Assembly: GCA_963824275.1 (NCBI GenBank)
Contig: CAWGOT010000001.1
Location: 742,411 to 806,410 of the forward strand
Source: JANXQG01 sp963824275
GTDB lineage: Bacteria; Planctomycetota; Planctomycetia; Pirellulales; Thermoguttaceae
Length of the DNA: 64,000 nucleotides
Direction of reading: 5' to 3'
This document shows positions 44,234 to 56,136 of the stretch, piece after piece. The first letter of the stretch is position 1. Every line of letters begins with the position of its first letter. The notes under the pieces are model-generated. The model was not told the DNA's origin. It did no database searches and saw only the letters and a program-made list of their open reading frames with translations. The translations under genes were made by a program, and so were the position numbers.

Positions 44234-44469
44234 TATCGACCGTGTTCCTTCCAGAACTCGGCCAGCGTGCGCCCGCCTTTTTGATGGCGGCGCTGCTCGA
44301 TCTCTTCGTCGCTGTAAGGCGAACGCACCTTGCCGCCCTCAACGATGCCGGTTCGAACAACTGGCTGAAAATAGGCCAGGGTTCGGCCGGACGAATCGCA
44401 TAGTTCGAGCAATCCATTTTGACCGCTCAAATCCGCCCACGTTTGGTCATCAATCACGACCCTTGTCAT
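44233..44469 (-). CDS. Antitoxin of the RelE-type module
   Basis: A ~78-residue partner upstream of the toxin: MTRVVIDDQTWADL..., LELCDSSGRTLAYFQPV, and a C-terminus SDEEIEQRRHQKGGRTLAEF-WKEHGR, a layout seen in antitoxins paired with RelE-like toxins. ATG 44469 is preferred over 44475 because GAGGT lies six bases before it and directly against the first one. It probably binds its own promoter and the toxin (family knowledge). Confidence 0.75.
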   Translation of the reverse strand: MTRVVIDDQTWADLSGQNGLLELCDSSGRTLAYFQPVVRTGIVEGGKVRSPYSDEEIEQRRHQKGGRTLAEFWKEHGR

Positions 44470-44604
44470 CACCATACCTCACACATGGAGAACGCGAAAC
44501 ACGACCTCACGGCCACCGTACTCCATTTTACCGTCCAAGCGGCCGCCTTGCAACCGGAGTATCCCCAAGTTCCCAAGTTCCCACCTTCCGGTTAGAATGA
44601 ATCG

Positions 44605-45606
44605 ATGCCCGCCGATTTCAAAAACTATCATGTCGCTCCCGAGCAGTCCGGTCTGGCGCTCGTCGCCGCGCTGCGGCAGTTCCTGCCGGGCGAGCCGTGG
44701 TCGGCGGTGCGGCGCTTGGTCGAAAACCGCCACGTGCAGATCAACGGCAATCTCTGTCTCGATGAAGGGCGAAAGCTCCAGCAGGGCGACGTCGTCAAGG
44801 TCTGGGACGAGCCGCGGAACGCCCCGCCCGAGCCCGAGGACATCAAGATCCTCTTCCAGGATGCGCACCTGATCGTCGTCGAGAAGCCGGCCGGAGTGAC
44901 GACCGAGCGGCATGCCGAGGAGCAGCACTGGCCCTCTCGCCGCAAGCAACGACAGCCGACGATCGACGAGTTGGTGGCGCGGATTCTGCAGCGGCGTCGA
45001 GATGCCCGCTTGAGGGCTGGGCAGCGGCGCGGCGGCAAACCGGCGCGGCCGCCGCGGGTGCGGCTCGTTCATCGCCTGGATCGCGATACCAGCGGCGTGA
45101 TGCTGTTGGCCGTCAGCGCCGAAGCCGAGCGACTGCTGGTGCAGATGTTCCGCAAGCACGACATGCATCGCGTCTATCATGCCATCGTTCAAGGCCGCGT
45201 GGAGGCCCGCACATTCGATTCGAGCCTGGTCCGCGACCGCGGCGACCGCCGCCGCGGCAGCACGCGCCTGCCGAAGGTCGGCAAGCGGGCCGTCACGCAC
45301 GTGCGTCCGCTGGAACATCTCGACGGCTACACGCTCGTCGAATGCCGCCTGGAGACCGGCCGCACGCATCAGATACGCATCCATCTCGCCGAGGCCGGGC
45401 ATCCGCTGTGCGGCGAGAAGGTCTACAACAAGCCGCTCTTCGGCAAGCCGATCGTCGATCGCAGCGGCGCCCAGCGGCAGGCCCTGCACGCCGCCGAGTT
45501 GGGCTTCAAGCATCCGATCACGGGCGAAGCGATGATGTTCAAGACGCCGTTGCCGGCGGATATGGGGAAGCTGTTGGTAAAACTACGAGGTGCAGAGAAG
45601 AAGTAA
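44605..45606 (+). CDS. RluA-family RNA pseudouridine synthase
   Basis: A 333-residue protein with an N-terminal S4-like domain (AVRRLVENRHVQINGNLCLD) and the RluA catalytic core: VRLVHRLDRDTSGVMLLA, with the catalytic Asp at residue 159, then YHAIVQGRV and LETGRTHQIRIHLAEAGHP. It isomerises uridine to pseudouridine in rRNA or tRNA; the exact site cannot be told. A ~35-residue basic insert (PSRRKQRQP ... RRGGKPARPPR) sits before the catalytic motif. The frame is intact. Confidence 0.9.
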   Translation: MPADFKNYHVAPEQSGLALVAALRQFLPGEPWSAVRRLVENRHVQINGNLCLDEGRKLQQGDVVKVWDEPRNAPPEPEDIKILFQDAHLIVVEKPAGVTTERHAEEQHWPSRRKQRQPTIDELVARILQRRRDARLRAGQRRGGKPARPPRVRLVHRLDRDTSGVMLLAVSAEAERLLVQMFRKHDMHRVYHAIVQGRVEARTFDSSLVRDRGDRRRGSTRLPKVGKRAVTHVRPLEHLDGYTLVECRLETGRTHQIRIHLAEAGHPLCGEKVYNKPLFGKPIVDRSGAQRQALHAAELGFKHPITGEAMMFKTPLPADMGKLLVKLRGAEKK

Positions 45607-45612
45607 GATGCG

Positions 45613-45741
45613 ATGCAGGAGGGCTTCCCAACCAAGAAACCGCTCGACCCGCTCGAAGCCATCCGCAAGAAGCTCATGCCGAAATTCGCATCTTTCCCAG
45701 CTTGCAGGAATCCCCCGGATACGTGTAAAATGCCGGCATAA
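45613..45741 (+). CDS. Possible 42-residue peptide
   Basis: MQEGFPTKKPLDPLEAIRKK... begins 7 bases after the pseudouridine synthase stop and ends at TAA 45739-45741. Composition is plausible for a small basic protein, but nothing else supports translation and no Shine-Dalgarno is clear. Confidence 0.2.
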   Translation: MQEGFPTKKPLDPLEAIRKKLMPKFASFPACRNPPDTCKMPA

Positions 45742-45786
45742 TCGGTATTCTCAAACGATTGGGCCGGCCAGAAAAGGAGATTTGCC

Positions 45787-47142
45787 ATGCGGGAAAACGA
45801 GGGAGTGGCACTACGCGCGATTCGGTGGTCGGAAATCTTGCCCTGGCTGAGCATCGCCAAGAGCTTTCGCCTGGCCCTCTCCCTGCGCCTGATGACCTTC
45901 GGCGCGGCAGCGGCCTTACTGACCCTGCTGGGGTGGTGGGTCATTGCCGGAATCTTCTCGCGCGACGGAGCCGCGAACAAGAGTTGGACCAGTGAATTCG
46001 GAAGCCAGTCGGCCTGGCAAGTCATCGATGACAGCGTGCCGAATCGACCTTTTGCCGATTGGGAGCAGGCGGGGAGCGGGGAGCAGGGAGCAGGGAGCAG
46101 GGAGCAAGCGGGGAGCCACCCAGAGGGTGCCTGGCAGGGGGCGGGGAGACAATCGGGGCTCAGGATTCATTTCTTGGGCCCGATGATTCGCACATGGGCC
46201 GTGCTCACTCGGCCCGTGTGGCAGATCGTCCGCCCAGAAGGGCCCGGCGGGTCGTTGTCGCTGAGGAACTTCCTTTCGCTGTTGCTTTCGTCGCTGGTAT
46301 AGCCTGGCGGTCTGGGCCTATTTCGGCGCGGCGATCAGCCGCGTGGCCGCCGTGCAGTTGGCCACCGGCGAGCACGTGGGCTGGGGGGCCGCGCTGCGCT
46401 GGGCCGGAACGAAGTGGCTGGCCTATTTTGCGGCGCCCTTGCTGCCCATGATCGGAGTCGCCGTGGCCGTGTTGCCGATCCTGGTGCTGGGTCTCCTGAT
46501 GCGAACCGATTTCCTCGCCGCCTTGGCCGCGCTGATCTGGCCGCTGGTGCTCATCGGGGGCTTCGTGATGGCCGTCCTCCTGGCGGGCGTGATGTTCGGA
46601 TGGCCGCTGATGTGGGCCACGATCAGCGTCGAGGGCACCGACAGCTTCGATGCCCTGAACCGCACCTACGCCTACGTCTTCCAACGTCCCGCTCGCTATC
46701 TTTTCTATGCGATCGTGGCCGCCCTGATTGGCTGGCTGGGCTGGTTCGTGGTGGAGAATTTCGCGGCGGGAGTCATCTGGCTGGCTACCTGGGCAGCCAG
46801 TTGGGGGCGGGAGGGCCGCGCATTCAGGTCCTGACCGTCGGCTCGGACGATGCCTCCGGGCTGGCCCATGCCGCTACGTGGCTGATCGCTTTCTGGAGCG
46901 GTTGCGTGAAACTGCTGGCCATCGGCTATTCGTTCGGCTACTTGGGCGTGGCCTCGACGGCCATCTACTACCAGCTTCGCCGCGACGTCGACGCGCGGGA
47001 AACCGACGAGGTTTTTCTCGACGCCGATGCCAGCGAAGAGAAATTTGGCCTTCCCAAGCTCCAGAAAGACGCTGCCGGCGCACCGGAGATTGTGGAAAAC
47101 GCCGCCGCCGAATCGGCCGAGGAGCAGGCCAAGGTGGAGTGA
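45787..47142 (+). CDS. Polytopic membrane protein (two frameshifts, coding minisatellite)
   Basis: ATG 45787 follows a strong AAAGGAG site. The protein has an N-terminal helix (LMTFGAAAALLTLLGWWVIA), an extracytoplasmic segment containing a Gly/Glu/Gln-rich repeat (EQGAGSREQAGS), then helices WLAYFAAPLLPMIGVAVAVL, LALIWPLVLIGGFVMAVLLAG and YLFYAIVAALIGWLGWFVVE, and an acidic C-terminus (EVFLDADASEEKFG). The frame changes near 46300 and 46815 while the hydrophobic pattern continues. No function is known to me; it resembles conserved planctomycete membrane proteins with a domain of about five to six helices. Confidence 0.75.
46061..46118 (+). repeat. GGGAGCA minisatellite inside a coding region
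   Basis: A run of 7-mers GGGAGCA/GGGAGCG with CAGGC-type interruptions, read in frame as EQAGSGEQGAGS within the membrane protein. A related repeat lies at 62833-62888 outside any gene. Confidence 0.85.
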
Positions 47143-47159
47143 GTCGCGAACCAAACAGC

Positions 47160-47240
47160 CCTCACCCTAACCCTCTCCCAGAGGGCGAGGGGACTTTATT
47201 CGCGCCGCCCTTCCCTCCCAGAGGGCGAGGGGATCTCATA
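47160..47240. repeat. Intergenic palindrome pair (CCCTCTCCC...GGGCGAGGG type)
   Basis: CCCTCTCCCAGAGGGCGAGG can fold on itself; a second partial copy (CCTCCCAGAGGGCGAGG) follows ~35 bp later and abuts the PII gene stop. A similar element is at 63880-63952. Confidence 0.8.
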
Positions 47241-47583
47241 CCGCTCCCGGCCCCCGGCTGCCATCGCCGATTCGAATCGCCTCGAAGGCCGGCAAGACAA
47301 ATATCTTGCCGTCGCCGATGGTGCCCTCCGGTCCGGTGCGGGCGACGTGGATGATCGTATTGATCGTGCGCTCGAGGAAATCGTCGTTGACCACGATTTC
47401 CAGCGCCACTTTGCGGAGCAAGGTGGTCGTGTATTCATGTCCGCGATACATCTCGGTGCGTCCCCGCTGCCGGCCAAAGCCCTGCGCATCGCTCACGGTC
47501 AGCCGCGTGACCTCGATTTTCTCCAGGGCCTCGCAAACCGCCTTGAGCTTCGTAGGCTGAATGATCGCAATCACCAGTTTCAC
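47236..47583 (-). CDS. glnB: PII nitrogen regulatory protein
   Basis: A 115-residue PII signal protein (start MKLVIAIIQPTKLKAVCEAL). The T-loop is present with the uridylylation site Tyr51 (GRTEMYRGHEYTT), and the C-terminal signature TGPEGTIGDGKIFVLPAFEA binds ATP/ADP and 2-oxoglutarate. It senses nitrogen and energy state and acts on its partners by protein contact. No amtB or glnA is beside it here, so GlnB or GlnK cannot be decided. The frame is intact. Confidence 0.93.
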   Translation of the reverse strand: MKLVIAIIQPTKLKAVCEALEKIEVTRLTVSDAQGFGRQRGRTEMYRGHEYTTTLLRKVALEIVVNDDFLERTINTIIHVARTGPEGTIGDGKIFVLPAFEAIRIGDGSRGPGAV

Positions 47584-47656
47584 GCGGAGTTCTCCTTTTC
47601 GGGCATAGCCTCCAAGATACTCGGGAAGCGGGGAGAAGCAAGCCCCCTAAGGGCTA

Positions 47657-47830
47657 AGTGGTCCATTTCACAAATAACTTCAGGGATACGTTCGTAGGGT
47701 GGGACCAGCGAGCTTGCGAGCGCCGGCCCACCAGTCCCCGGTGTTGGTGGGCCGGCGCTCGCAAGCTCGCTGGTCCCACCCTACGGCTAAAAACCGCACA
47801 ACCCTGAAGTTATTTGTGGAACGGACCACT
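47657..47830. mobile_element. 174-bp MITE with 29-bp terminal inverted repeats, containing hairpin copy D
   Basis: Left arm AGTGGTCCATTTCACAAATA followed by ACTTCAGGG; the right arm is its complement with two mismatches, ending GGACCACT. Inside is the palindromic hairpin 47694-47784 (GTAGGGTGGG...CCCACCCTAC). It carries no ORF, so it would need an external transposase. Nothing else is seen in this 479-bp gap. Confidence 0.8.
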
Positions 47831-48062
47831 AAGGTGGGTGATACCAGACGGATTGCCAATCCGTCCTACGGGTTATTCTCCGGCCGGCTCCAATGCAACG
47901 GTTTTCCTGGATTACCCGGCTTTCCTAAGTCCCGGCCGCAGGTTTCCCCAGCTTTCCTCCATCGCATATAATGGATTCCGTTGGCACAGAGTTTCGGGAT
48001 TGTTGCAACCGGTGAGGGCGAATACAGTAGAGTCCGACACGAACCAAGAGGATAGTCGGTTT

Positions 48063-50208
48063 ATGCAAAGTTGTAGCTTTCGAGTGCGCTTCTCTAAGAT
48101 AGTACAGTGCGGTTGGTTGACGGGCCTTGCATTGGGTCTTTCCACGATGGCCGGATGGGCACAGGCGCCGGATTTCGGTCTGCCGTCGCCCGGCGGGGGA
48201 AATGCCGGGTTCCCGTTCGGCGGCAGTGAGGGCGTTTTGGGCGAGGGCGATCGGGCGGCGAAATTCGATGCCGGCTTTACCGCGCCAGGGACCGATCACA
48301 CGGCCCAGTTGTTCATCATCGCCACCTTGCCGCCGGGGGCCCATACCTACTCAATCACGCAGCCGCACGGCGGGCCGCTGGCCACCAAGATCAAGGTCAA
48401 TCCGCCCCAAGGCGCGTTGACGATCGGCGCGTTTCAGAGCGTCAAGCCGCCCCGCATCGAGCACGATGAAGAGGCCTTCCCGGGACTGCCGCTGGAAACC
48501 CATACCGGCACGGTGAAGTGGGTCGCTCCCATTCAACTTGCTGCCGATGCCAATCCCGAGACGCTCAAGATCGAAGGCAAGGTCAACGTGCAGCTTTGCG
48601 ATGCGAAGGGCTGCGCAACCTAAGGACTATCCGATTACTGCCACGCTACGGGCCGACGTCCCGGCGGTCAAGGTCGAGGCGCTTCAAGGCACGAAGGAAG
48701 CAGCGCCTTCCGCGCCGCAAGGCGGTTCGCCTTCGCCGAGTCCTCCGCCGGCGAGCTGCATCTCAGCCATCTGGCAGCGCCGCGCCGCCGGCTGCGAAGC
48801 CGGTGCAGCCGCGGGCGGCGAAGGGCGGTGAGCAATTGACCTGGCGGCGATTCACGACGATCGCGGCCTTGCGCGAGTTGGTTGGGCGGAACTACGATCC
48901 CGAGCAGATTCATGCGAGTGAAAGCGGCGCGGATCTGAGCATCCTGGGCGCGATGTTCTTCGGCTTTCTCGGTGGCTTGATCCTCAACATCATGCCCTGC
49001 GTGTTTCCGGTGATCGGTTTGAAGATTCTCTCCTTTGTGCAGCAGTCAGGCCATGATCGGCGGAAGACCTTCATGCTCAACGTCTGGTATTCCGCCGGCC
49101 TCTTGGCAGTGTTCTTCATCCTGGCTTCGCTGGCCGTGGGGCCGCAACGGCTGGGCTGGGGGCAACTTTTTGCGGAGACCTGGTTCACGATTACGCTCAC
49201 GGCCTGTGGTTTTCGTCATGGCCCTGAGCTTCATGGGCGTATGGGAGGTTCCCTTGCCGACGTTTCTCGGGGGCGGCAAAGCGAGTAAATTGGCCGCGCA
49301 GGAGGGGCCGGCGGGGGCGTTCTTCAAAGGCGCCCTGACGACGCTTCTGGCCACGCCCTGCAGCGCTCCTTTATTCGGCGCCCGCGTTGGTCTGGGCGAC
49401 GGCCCAGCCGGCCTGGCTGACCTACGTTGTTTTCCTTTCGGTCGGACTGGGAATGGCCAGTCCCTATCTGCTCGTCGGCGCGCTGCCGGAGCTCTTGCAG
49501 TTCCTGCCCAAGCCGGGACCGTGGATGGAGACTTTCAAGCAGTTTATGGGCTTTGTGCTCATCGGCACGGTGGTTTATCTGCTGACGATCCTCGAGCCCT
49601 ACAACGTGGTGCCGACGGTCGGGCTCTTGTTCGGCCTGTGGTTCGCGTGCTGGTGGATCGGCCGCCTGAGTCCGGTGGTCGATCTGGGCGTCAAGCTCCG
49701 CGCCTGGTGCCAGGGGGCCGCTTTCTGTTGTGCCGTGTGGATCGTGATGTTCCCCGGAATCGACAGCAAAGTGCTCGGGTCGTATTCCTTCTCGGGGCTT
49801 TCCGGCATTTTGCAGGAGCGGCTTGGTGTGGATGACGAGGAGGAAGACTATGGACCGCCGCTCGTCGGTCCCAAGACGGTGCTCGTCGATTTCACCGCCG
49901 ATTGGTGCATTACCTGCAAGCAGAACGAGGCCCGCGTGATGCGGAAGGCGGCGGTGGTCGACGAGATTCGGCGGTTGGGCGTTGTGACGCTCAAGGCCGA
50001 TTGGACGCACCGCGCAAAATCGACGGAAGTGACGCGGATGCTCGACGTGCTGGGCAGCAAGCAGGTGCCGGTGATTGCCGTTTTCTCGGCCAATGACCCT
50101 AAGAACTCGACGGTCTTCCGCGGTGGTTATACGCAGGAGGAGATTCTCGATGCGTTGAAAAAGGCCGGACCCTCGCCGGGATCGCAGGAAGTTGCGAAGG
50201 CGAATTGA
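48063..50208 (+). CDS. dsbD: DsbD-like thiol:disulfide interchange protein (several frameshifts)
   Basis: Transfers reducing power across the membrane. In order: signal region (WLTGLALGLSTMAGWAQAP), an N-terminal periplasmic domain ending QLCDAKGCA, a membrane domain with Cys motifs NIMPCVFPVIGLKILSF and LLATPCSAPLFGA, and a C-terminal thioredoxin domain with DFTADWCITCKQNE. The start is ATG 48063. The frame changes near 48605, 48780, 49205 and 49378, each between conserved blocks, giving a normal-sized (~710 residue) DsbD once joined. It stands alone between the MITE and a hypothetical gene. Confidence 0.88.
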
Positions 50209-50229
50209 CGTGCCGGGTCCGCTTCAAGG

Positions 50230-50869
50230 TTACCCATGCCCGCGTGAAGTCCACAGAATCTCTCCATATCTCAGCCACTGCACTTCGGCAGGAGCCCCAC
50301 GGAACGCAACCGTCTTGAAGATCTCGAATGCCCGCGTTCTCGGCATGTGAAAGCGGCTTGGATACCAACCCATCCCTTCACCGCAGCACGGGCATGCTTG
50401 GACAATATGCAGTGATTCGGGCACTTGTTCTCGCAGATTATCAGCGGTGTAAGCATACAACCACTCATCTGATTCATCATTCTGATACTCGCAGACGGCA
50501 TACTTGTCGTTGAACGACAGATTAAGCCGACTACCGGAGTCACAAACAAGGAAGATGTTACCTTCCGACTGAGTCGCCGCGCGATCAATCGCTTCGTGTA
50601 CTGAATGGACTTCGCCATCTGCGTAGTACTCCGGTTCAAGCTTCCAAACGACGTTGGAATTGAATTCAGCCGGTTGCCTAGCAGATTGTAATTCGTCTTC
50701 GCTTGGTTCAAACAATGCGCCCGAAGCGATCTGGCTCTCGAATTCTCTCCGCTCCTGAAGGGTGGATGGGAGCATCTGCGCACACCGCGCAAAGACCTCG
50801 ATTGGCCGATGCAGTTGTCGGCAAAATCATGGCGCCACACTCGATGCACTTCACGCGTTCGACTGACAT
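50230..50869 (-). CDS. Hypothetical protein with N-terminal zinc-ribbon-like motif (frameshifted)
   Basis: The N-terminus MSVERVKCIECGAMILPTTA ... GLCAVCA has two CxxC pairs typical of a small zinc ribbon. After a frame change near 50775 it continues MLPSTLQERREFESQ and ends with a domain containing VQACPCCGEGMGWYPSRFHM. I recognise no family. Joining the two frames rests on their adjacency and shared Cys-rich character, so it is an inference. It starts 17 bp from the purM stop, on the same strand. Confidence 0.55.
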
Positions 50870-50885
50870 TGGTACGCGTAGGTCA

Positions 50886-51953
50886 TTAAAGGTCTCCCCA
50901 GATGACGCCTTGCGGGCCGTGGTCGGCGCGGCCGATCCGATAGGTCTCGATGCCGGCCTGCACAAGTTGATCGCGAATGCTGTCGGCAAAGAAGCTGCCC
51001 ACCACCAGCACCATGCCGATGCCCATGTTGAAGACCTGGTCCATCTCGGCCTGCTCGACATCGCCCAGGCGCTGCAGCCAGGTGAAGACCGGCGGCACCG
51101 GCCAGCGGCGGCGCTCGATCACGATCTGCACGCCGGGCGGAATCACGCGGGCCAGATTCTCGTGCAGCCCGCCGCCGGTGATGTGGGCGATGGCATGCAC
51201 GGCGTTCTTCACGCGATAGTGCGTCAACACCTGCCGCACCGGCCGGACGTAGATCCGCGTGGGCGTGAGCAGGGCCTCGCCGACGGTCGTGCCAAGCTCC
51301 TCGACGTGATCCGCGACCTTGTGCCCGCCGACCTCGAAGGCGATCTTGCGGGCCAGGCTGTAGCCGTTGGAATGCAGGCCGGTGGAGGCCAGCCCCAAGA
51401 CGGCGTCGCCGGGCGTCACCGCGGTCCGTCGATGATCTGGCTCCGCGAGGCGACGCCGACGCAGAAGCCGGCCAGGTCGTAATCGCCGGGGGCGTACAGG
51501 TCGGGCAGGATGGCCGTCTCGCCGCCCAGCAGGGCGCAGTCGGCCTGGATGCAGCCGTCGCTCACGCCTTGCACGAGATCCTCCAGCAGCCCCGGATCGT
51601 CCTTGGGCATGGCCACATAGTCGAGAAAGAACAGCGGCTCGGCCCCGCAGCAGAGGGCGTCGTTGACGCTCATGGCCACCAGATCGATGCCCACCGTCTT
51701 GTGATTGCCCACCGCACAGGCGACCTTGAGCTTGGTGCCGACGCCGTCGGTAGCAGGAGACCAGCACCGGGTCTTGGTAATTGCGGGCGAACAGGCGGTT
51801 GGCGAAGTCGAGGTGAAAAAGGCCGGCGAATCCCCCATCGAGAGGGATCACGCGGGGGCTGGAGGTTCTGGCCAGCAGTTTCGGCAGCTTGGCCATCGAC
51901 TGCCGATAGACGTCCAGATCGACGCCGGCATCTTTGTAGGTGACTTTCGCCAT
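50886..51953 (-). CDS. purM: Phosphoribosylformylglycinamidine cyclo-ligase PurM (two frameshifts)
   Basis: AIR synthetase, the fifth step of purine synthesis. MAKVTYKDAGVDLDVYRQSM is the conserved PurM start; then the next frame gives ATDGVGTKLKVACAVGNHKT, IDLVAMSVNDALCCGAEPLF and CALLGGETAILPDLY; a third gives LGLASTGLHSNGYSLARKI, AHITGGGLHENLARVIPPG and FNMGIGMVLVV. The breaks lie near 51770 (one extra T) and 51425 (one base missing). Together they restore a ~355-residue enzyme, so sequence error is more likely than loss of a core purine gene. Confidence 0.92.
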   Translation of the reverse strand: MAKVTYKDAGVDLDVYRQSMAKLPKLLARTSSPRVIPLDGGFAGLFHLDFANRLFARNYQDPVLVSCYRRRRHQAQGRLCGGQSQDGGHRSGGHERQRRPLLRGRAAVLSRLCGHAQGRSGAAGGSRARRERRLHPGRLRPAGRRDGHPARPVRPRRLRPGRLLRRRRLAEPDHRRTAVTPGDAVLGLASTGLHSNGYSLARKIAFEVGGHKVADHVEELGTTVGEALLTPTRIYVRPVRQVLTHYRVKNAVHAIAHITGGGLHENLARVIPPGVQIVIERRRWPVPPVFTWLQRLGDVEQAEMDQVFNMGIGMVLVVGSFFADSIRDQLVQAGIETYRIGRADHGPQGVIWGDL

Positions 51954-52115
51954 AGTGTTTCTTCGAGTCCCTCAATTCTCTCCCGTTGGCAGTATAATCG
52001 TTACGGCCGAGGTCGGCAAAGGGGTAGTGATTTTCCTGTTGACAGGGGCCGGGAATGGGGGAAAATGGCTGGGATTTCCTGCCCTGCCTTGGTTCTTTGC
52101 ATCCTGGAGAGTCGC

Positions 52116-52904
52116 ATGAGACGTTTACAAGCATCGTTCGGATTGGTGATGGCCGGTGTCCTGGTAGCCGCATTGCTCGCAGGTTCGCCGGCGTTGACCT
52201 CGGCCAGCGACGACAGCCCCGCGCCGAAGTTCTCAACCTTTGCCTCCGCCGACGATCTGACCGCGGAAGTGAAGTTCCTGGTCGCCGATCTGGAAAAGGC
52301 GGTCGTCGACGAAGAGGAGTTCAAGGACCAGGTCGAGGGCCGATTCATCCGCGACGGCAACACGATCACCCTGATCGCCATCGCCCTGGGCCTGCATGAC
52401 CAGGATAGCCCTTTGAAGCCGCAGGCCAAGACGATCGCCGCCGCCGCGCGGAAATTGGCCCTGGTCCAAGCGAACGACTTTGCGGGGACGAAGCGGGCCG
52501 TTGCCGATCTCACGGCGGCCGTCGGCGGCCAAGGTGGCGGCGGCGACGCGTTGAAGTGGGGCAAGGTCTCGAAGCTCAGCAGCTTGATGAAGGATGAAGT
52601 GCCGCATATCAATACCAAACTGCAAACCGGCCTTCGCCACTTCGCGACGCGGCCCGGCGAGGTGGCGTCGAATGCGGCCGAAATGGCCCTGATCGCGGAG
52701 AACGCCATGCTTTACGTCGGTGATACGAAGCAGCCGAGCGAGGGCGCAAAGTGGACCGCGTTTGCCGCACAAATGCGGTCTCTCGCCAGCAACGTCGCCG
52801 CCAAGGCCCACGCCGGCGACGAGGCCGGCGCGAAGGCCGCCGCGGAAAAACTCAACGACTCCTGCACCGATTGCCACCGCGTGTTCAATCCGGAAAAGAA
52901 GTAG
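52116..52904 (+). CDS. Exported cytochrome c'-like protein
   Basis: A 262-residue protein from ATG 52116 with signal peptide (LVMAGVLVAALLAGSPALTS). Near the C-terminus is a single haem-binding CxxCH (DSCTDCHRVFNPEKK), as in cytochrome c'. The family is usually ~130 mature residues; here an extra N-terminal helical half (~100 residues, VEGRFIRDGNTITLIAIALG) lacks CxxCH and may be a degenerate repeat of the four-helix fold (inference). Periplasmic electron transfer or gas binding is the family role. Confidence 0.75.
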   Translation: MRRLQASFGLVMAGVLVAALLAGSPALTSASDDSPAPKFSTFASADDLTAEVKFLVADLEKAVVDEEEFKDQVEGRFIRDGNTITLIAIALGLHDQDSPLKPQAKTIAAAARKLALVQANDFAGTKRAVADLTAAVGGQGGGGDALKWGKVSKLSSLMKDEVPHINTKLQTGLRHFATRPGEVASNAAEMALIAENAMLYVGDTKQPSEGAKWTAFAAQMRSLASNVAAKAHAGDEAGAKAAAEKLNDSCTDCHRVFNPEKK

Positions 52905-53248
52905 CCTGCGCCCCATCCGCTGAAAGCCCTACCAGAGTCGAACCGCAATCGGCGATTCGCCCCGTGGCGGCGTCTTCTGGAACTCTGTTGCAATCGAACT
53001 TCCCCGCAGTTTCGCACCCTGTTGCAAGTGGTTTACTCGGCGTCTTCGGAAGCCGATTATCAGTTGCCGGGTGCCATTTGGAACGACTGCCGGGTAACTT
53101 AGCGGTAGGCGAAATCGTGACGCCCCCGCGCGATTTTCATTTTCCTCGGGATGGCTGTCCGAAGTAGTGCAGGTATCGGCGGGTCGTACCACGCGCAGTG
53201 TCCTCCGCTTGCCCCTACCTACCTTGACTCGGCTATCGGTGAAAAGAG
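52905..53248. other. Intergenic, no feature seen
   Basis: 344 bp between the cytochrome and glgX. I see no coding pattern, clear promoter or repeat on either strand. Confidence 0.5.
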
Positions 53249-55405
<2,157 letters not shown>

Positions 55406-55468
55406 GAGGGTCGGTTGCCGCCGGCCAATTCGCGCCCTGATTCCGATTCAAAGCGGCAAATACACGGC

Positions 55469-55861
55469 TTAAGATTCCCATTCGCCGTCGCGACTGCACA
55501 GGATTAGCAACGTTAGGTCTTGTATAGCCCGACCAATGGACAGCGCCTCGGGCACTTCGATCAGGCCGGGCATCAAGAGCCCAGCCTTGATCCGTTGGTA
55601 AGCGAAGTCGGTCATTGTGCTGATGTCGTGGGTTACAAGAATGCGATTTGCTTGCGCCGCCCAGGCAAGGACGGCTTCGTCGTCGGCGCCCAGCAAGCCG
55701 ACGTCCTGGACACGTACGAAGTCGAGATTCTCGATGGAGTCGACGAGCGAACGGAAGACGCGATTATTGAAGTTCTCGTCGGCAAGAAGTCGAAGCTTGG
55801 CGATTAAGACGATGGAGTCTGCCGCTGAAGCAATCGATCGCGTATTCCGTCCTGCGGCCAC
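55469..55861 (-). CDS. DUF5615 PIN-like toxin
   Basis: The PIN-like pattern is AKLRLLADENFNNRVFRSL, VGLLGADDEAVLAWAAQ, and RILVTHDISTMTDFAYQR, with Asp/Glu residues in the usual acidic positions (LADEN, THD). The only standard start (ATG ending 55861) overlaps the upstream antitoxin gene by 58 bp. Family members normally begin just before (M/V)AKLRLLADEN; here that position is ATC overlapping the antitoxin stop (TAATC at 55806-55802), so either a non-standard start or a G-to-C error is possible. A ribonuclease role is family inference. Confidence 0.8.
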   Translation of the reverse strand: MAAGRNTRSIASAADSIVLIAKLRLLADENFNNRVFRSLVDSIENLDFVRVQDVGLLGADDEAVLAWAAQANRILVTHDISTMTDFAYQRIKAGLLMPGLIEVPEALSIGRAIQDLTLLILCSRDGEWES

Positions 55862-56136
55862 CGCTCTTGCGCCTGTCGACGGTTCTCTTCACGCTGGACT
55901 TTGCGTGCAGCCATGTAGGCATCGACTTCGGCACGCCGCCGCAAGTAGAACGTGATTACGGAGAAGACATTCTCCAGCGCGACGGTCGGATACGCTTCGG
56001 CAATCGCTTCCGGCGATTCGCCCCGGTTGAATGCGGCAATGATCGTATCCAGGGGCACGCGGGTACCGGCAATCTTGAGTGCTCCGTCGTCCGTCGTTTC
56101 CAGGGGAACCGGATTGGAATCGATTACCATCGCCAT
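55804..56136 (-). CDS. DUF433 antitoxin
   Basis: A 110-residue protein with the DUF433 core IAGTRVPLDTIIAAFNRGES-PEAIAEAYPTVALENVFSVI, a helix-turn-helix fold that in this family partners the PIN-like DUF5615 protein. ATG at 56136 or 56130. It lies immediately upstream of that toxin gene on the same strand. Confidence 0.85.
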   Translation of the reverse strand: MAMVIDSNPVPLETTDDGALKIAGTRVPLDTIIAAFNRGESPEAIAEAYPTVALENVFSVITFYLRRRAEVDAYMAARKVQREENRRQAQERWPQDGIRDRLLQRQTPSS

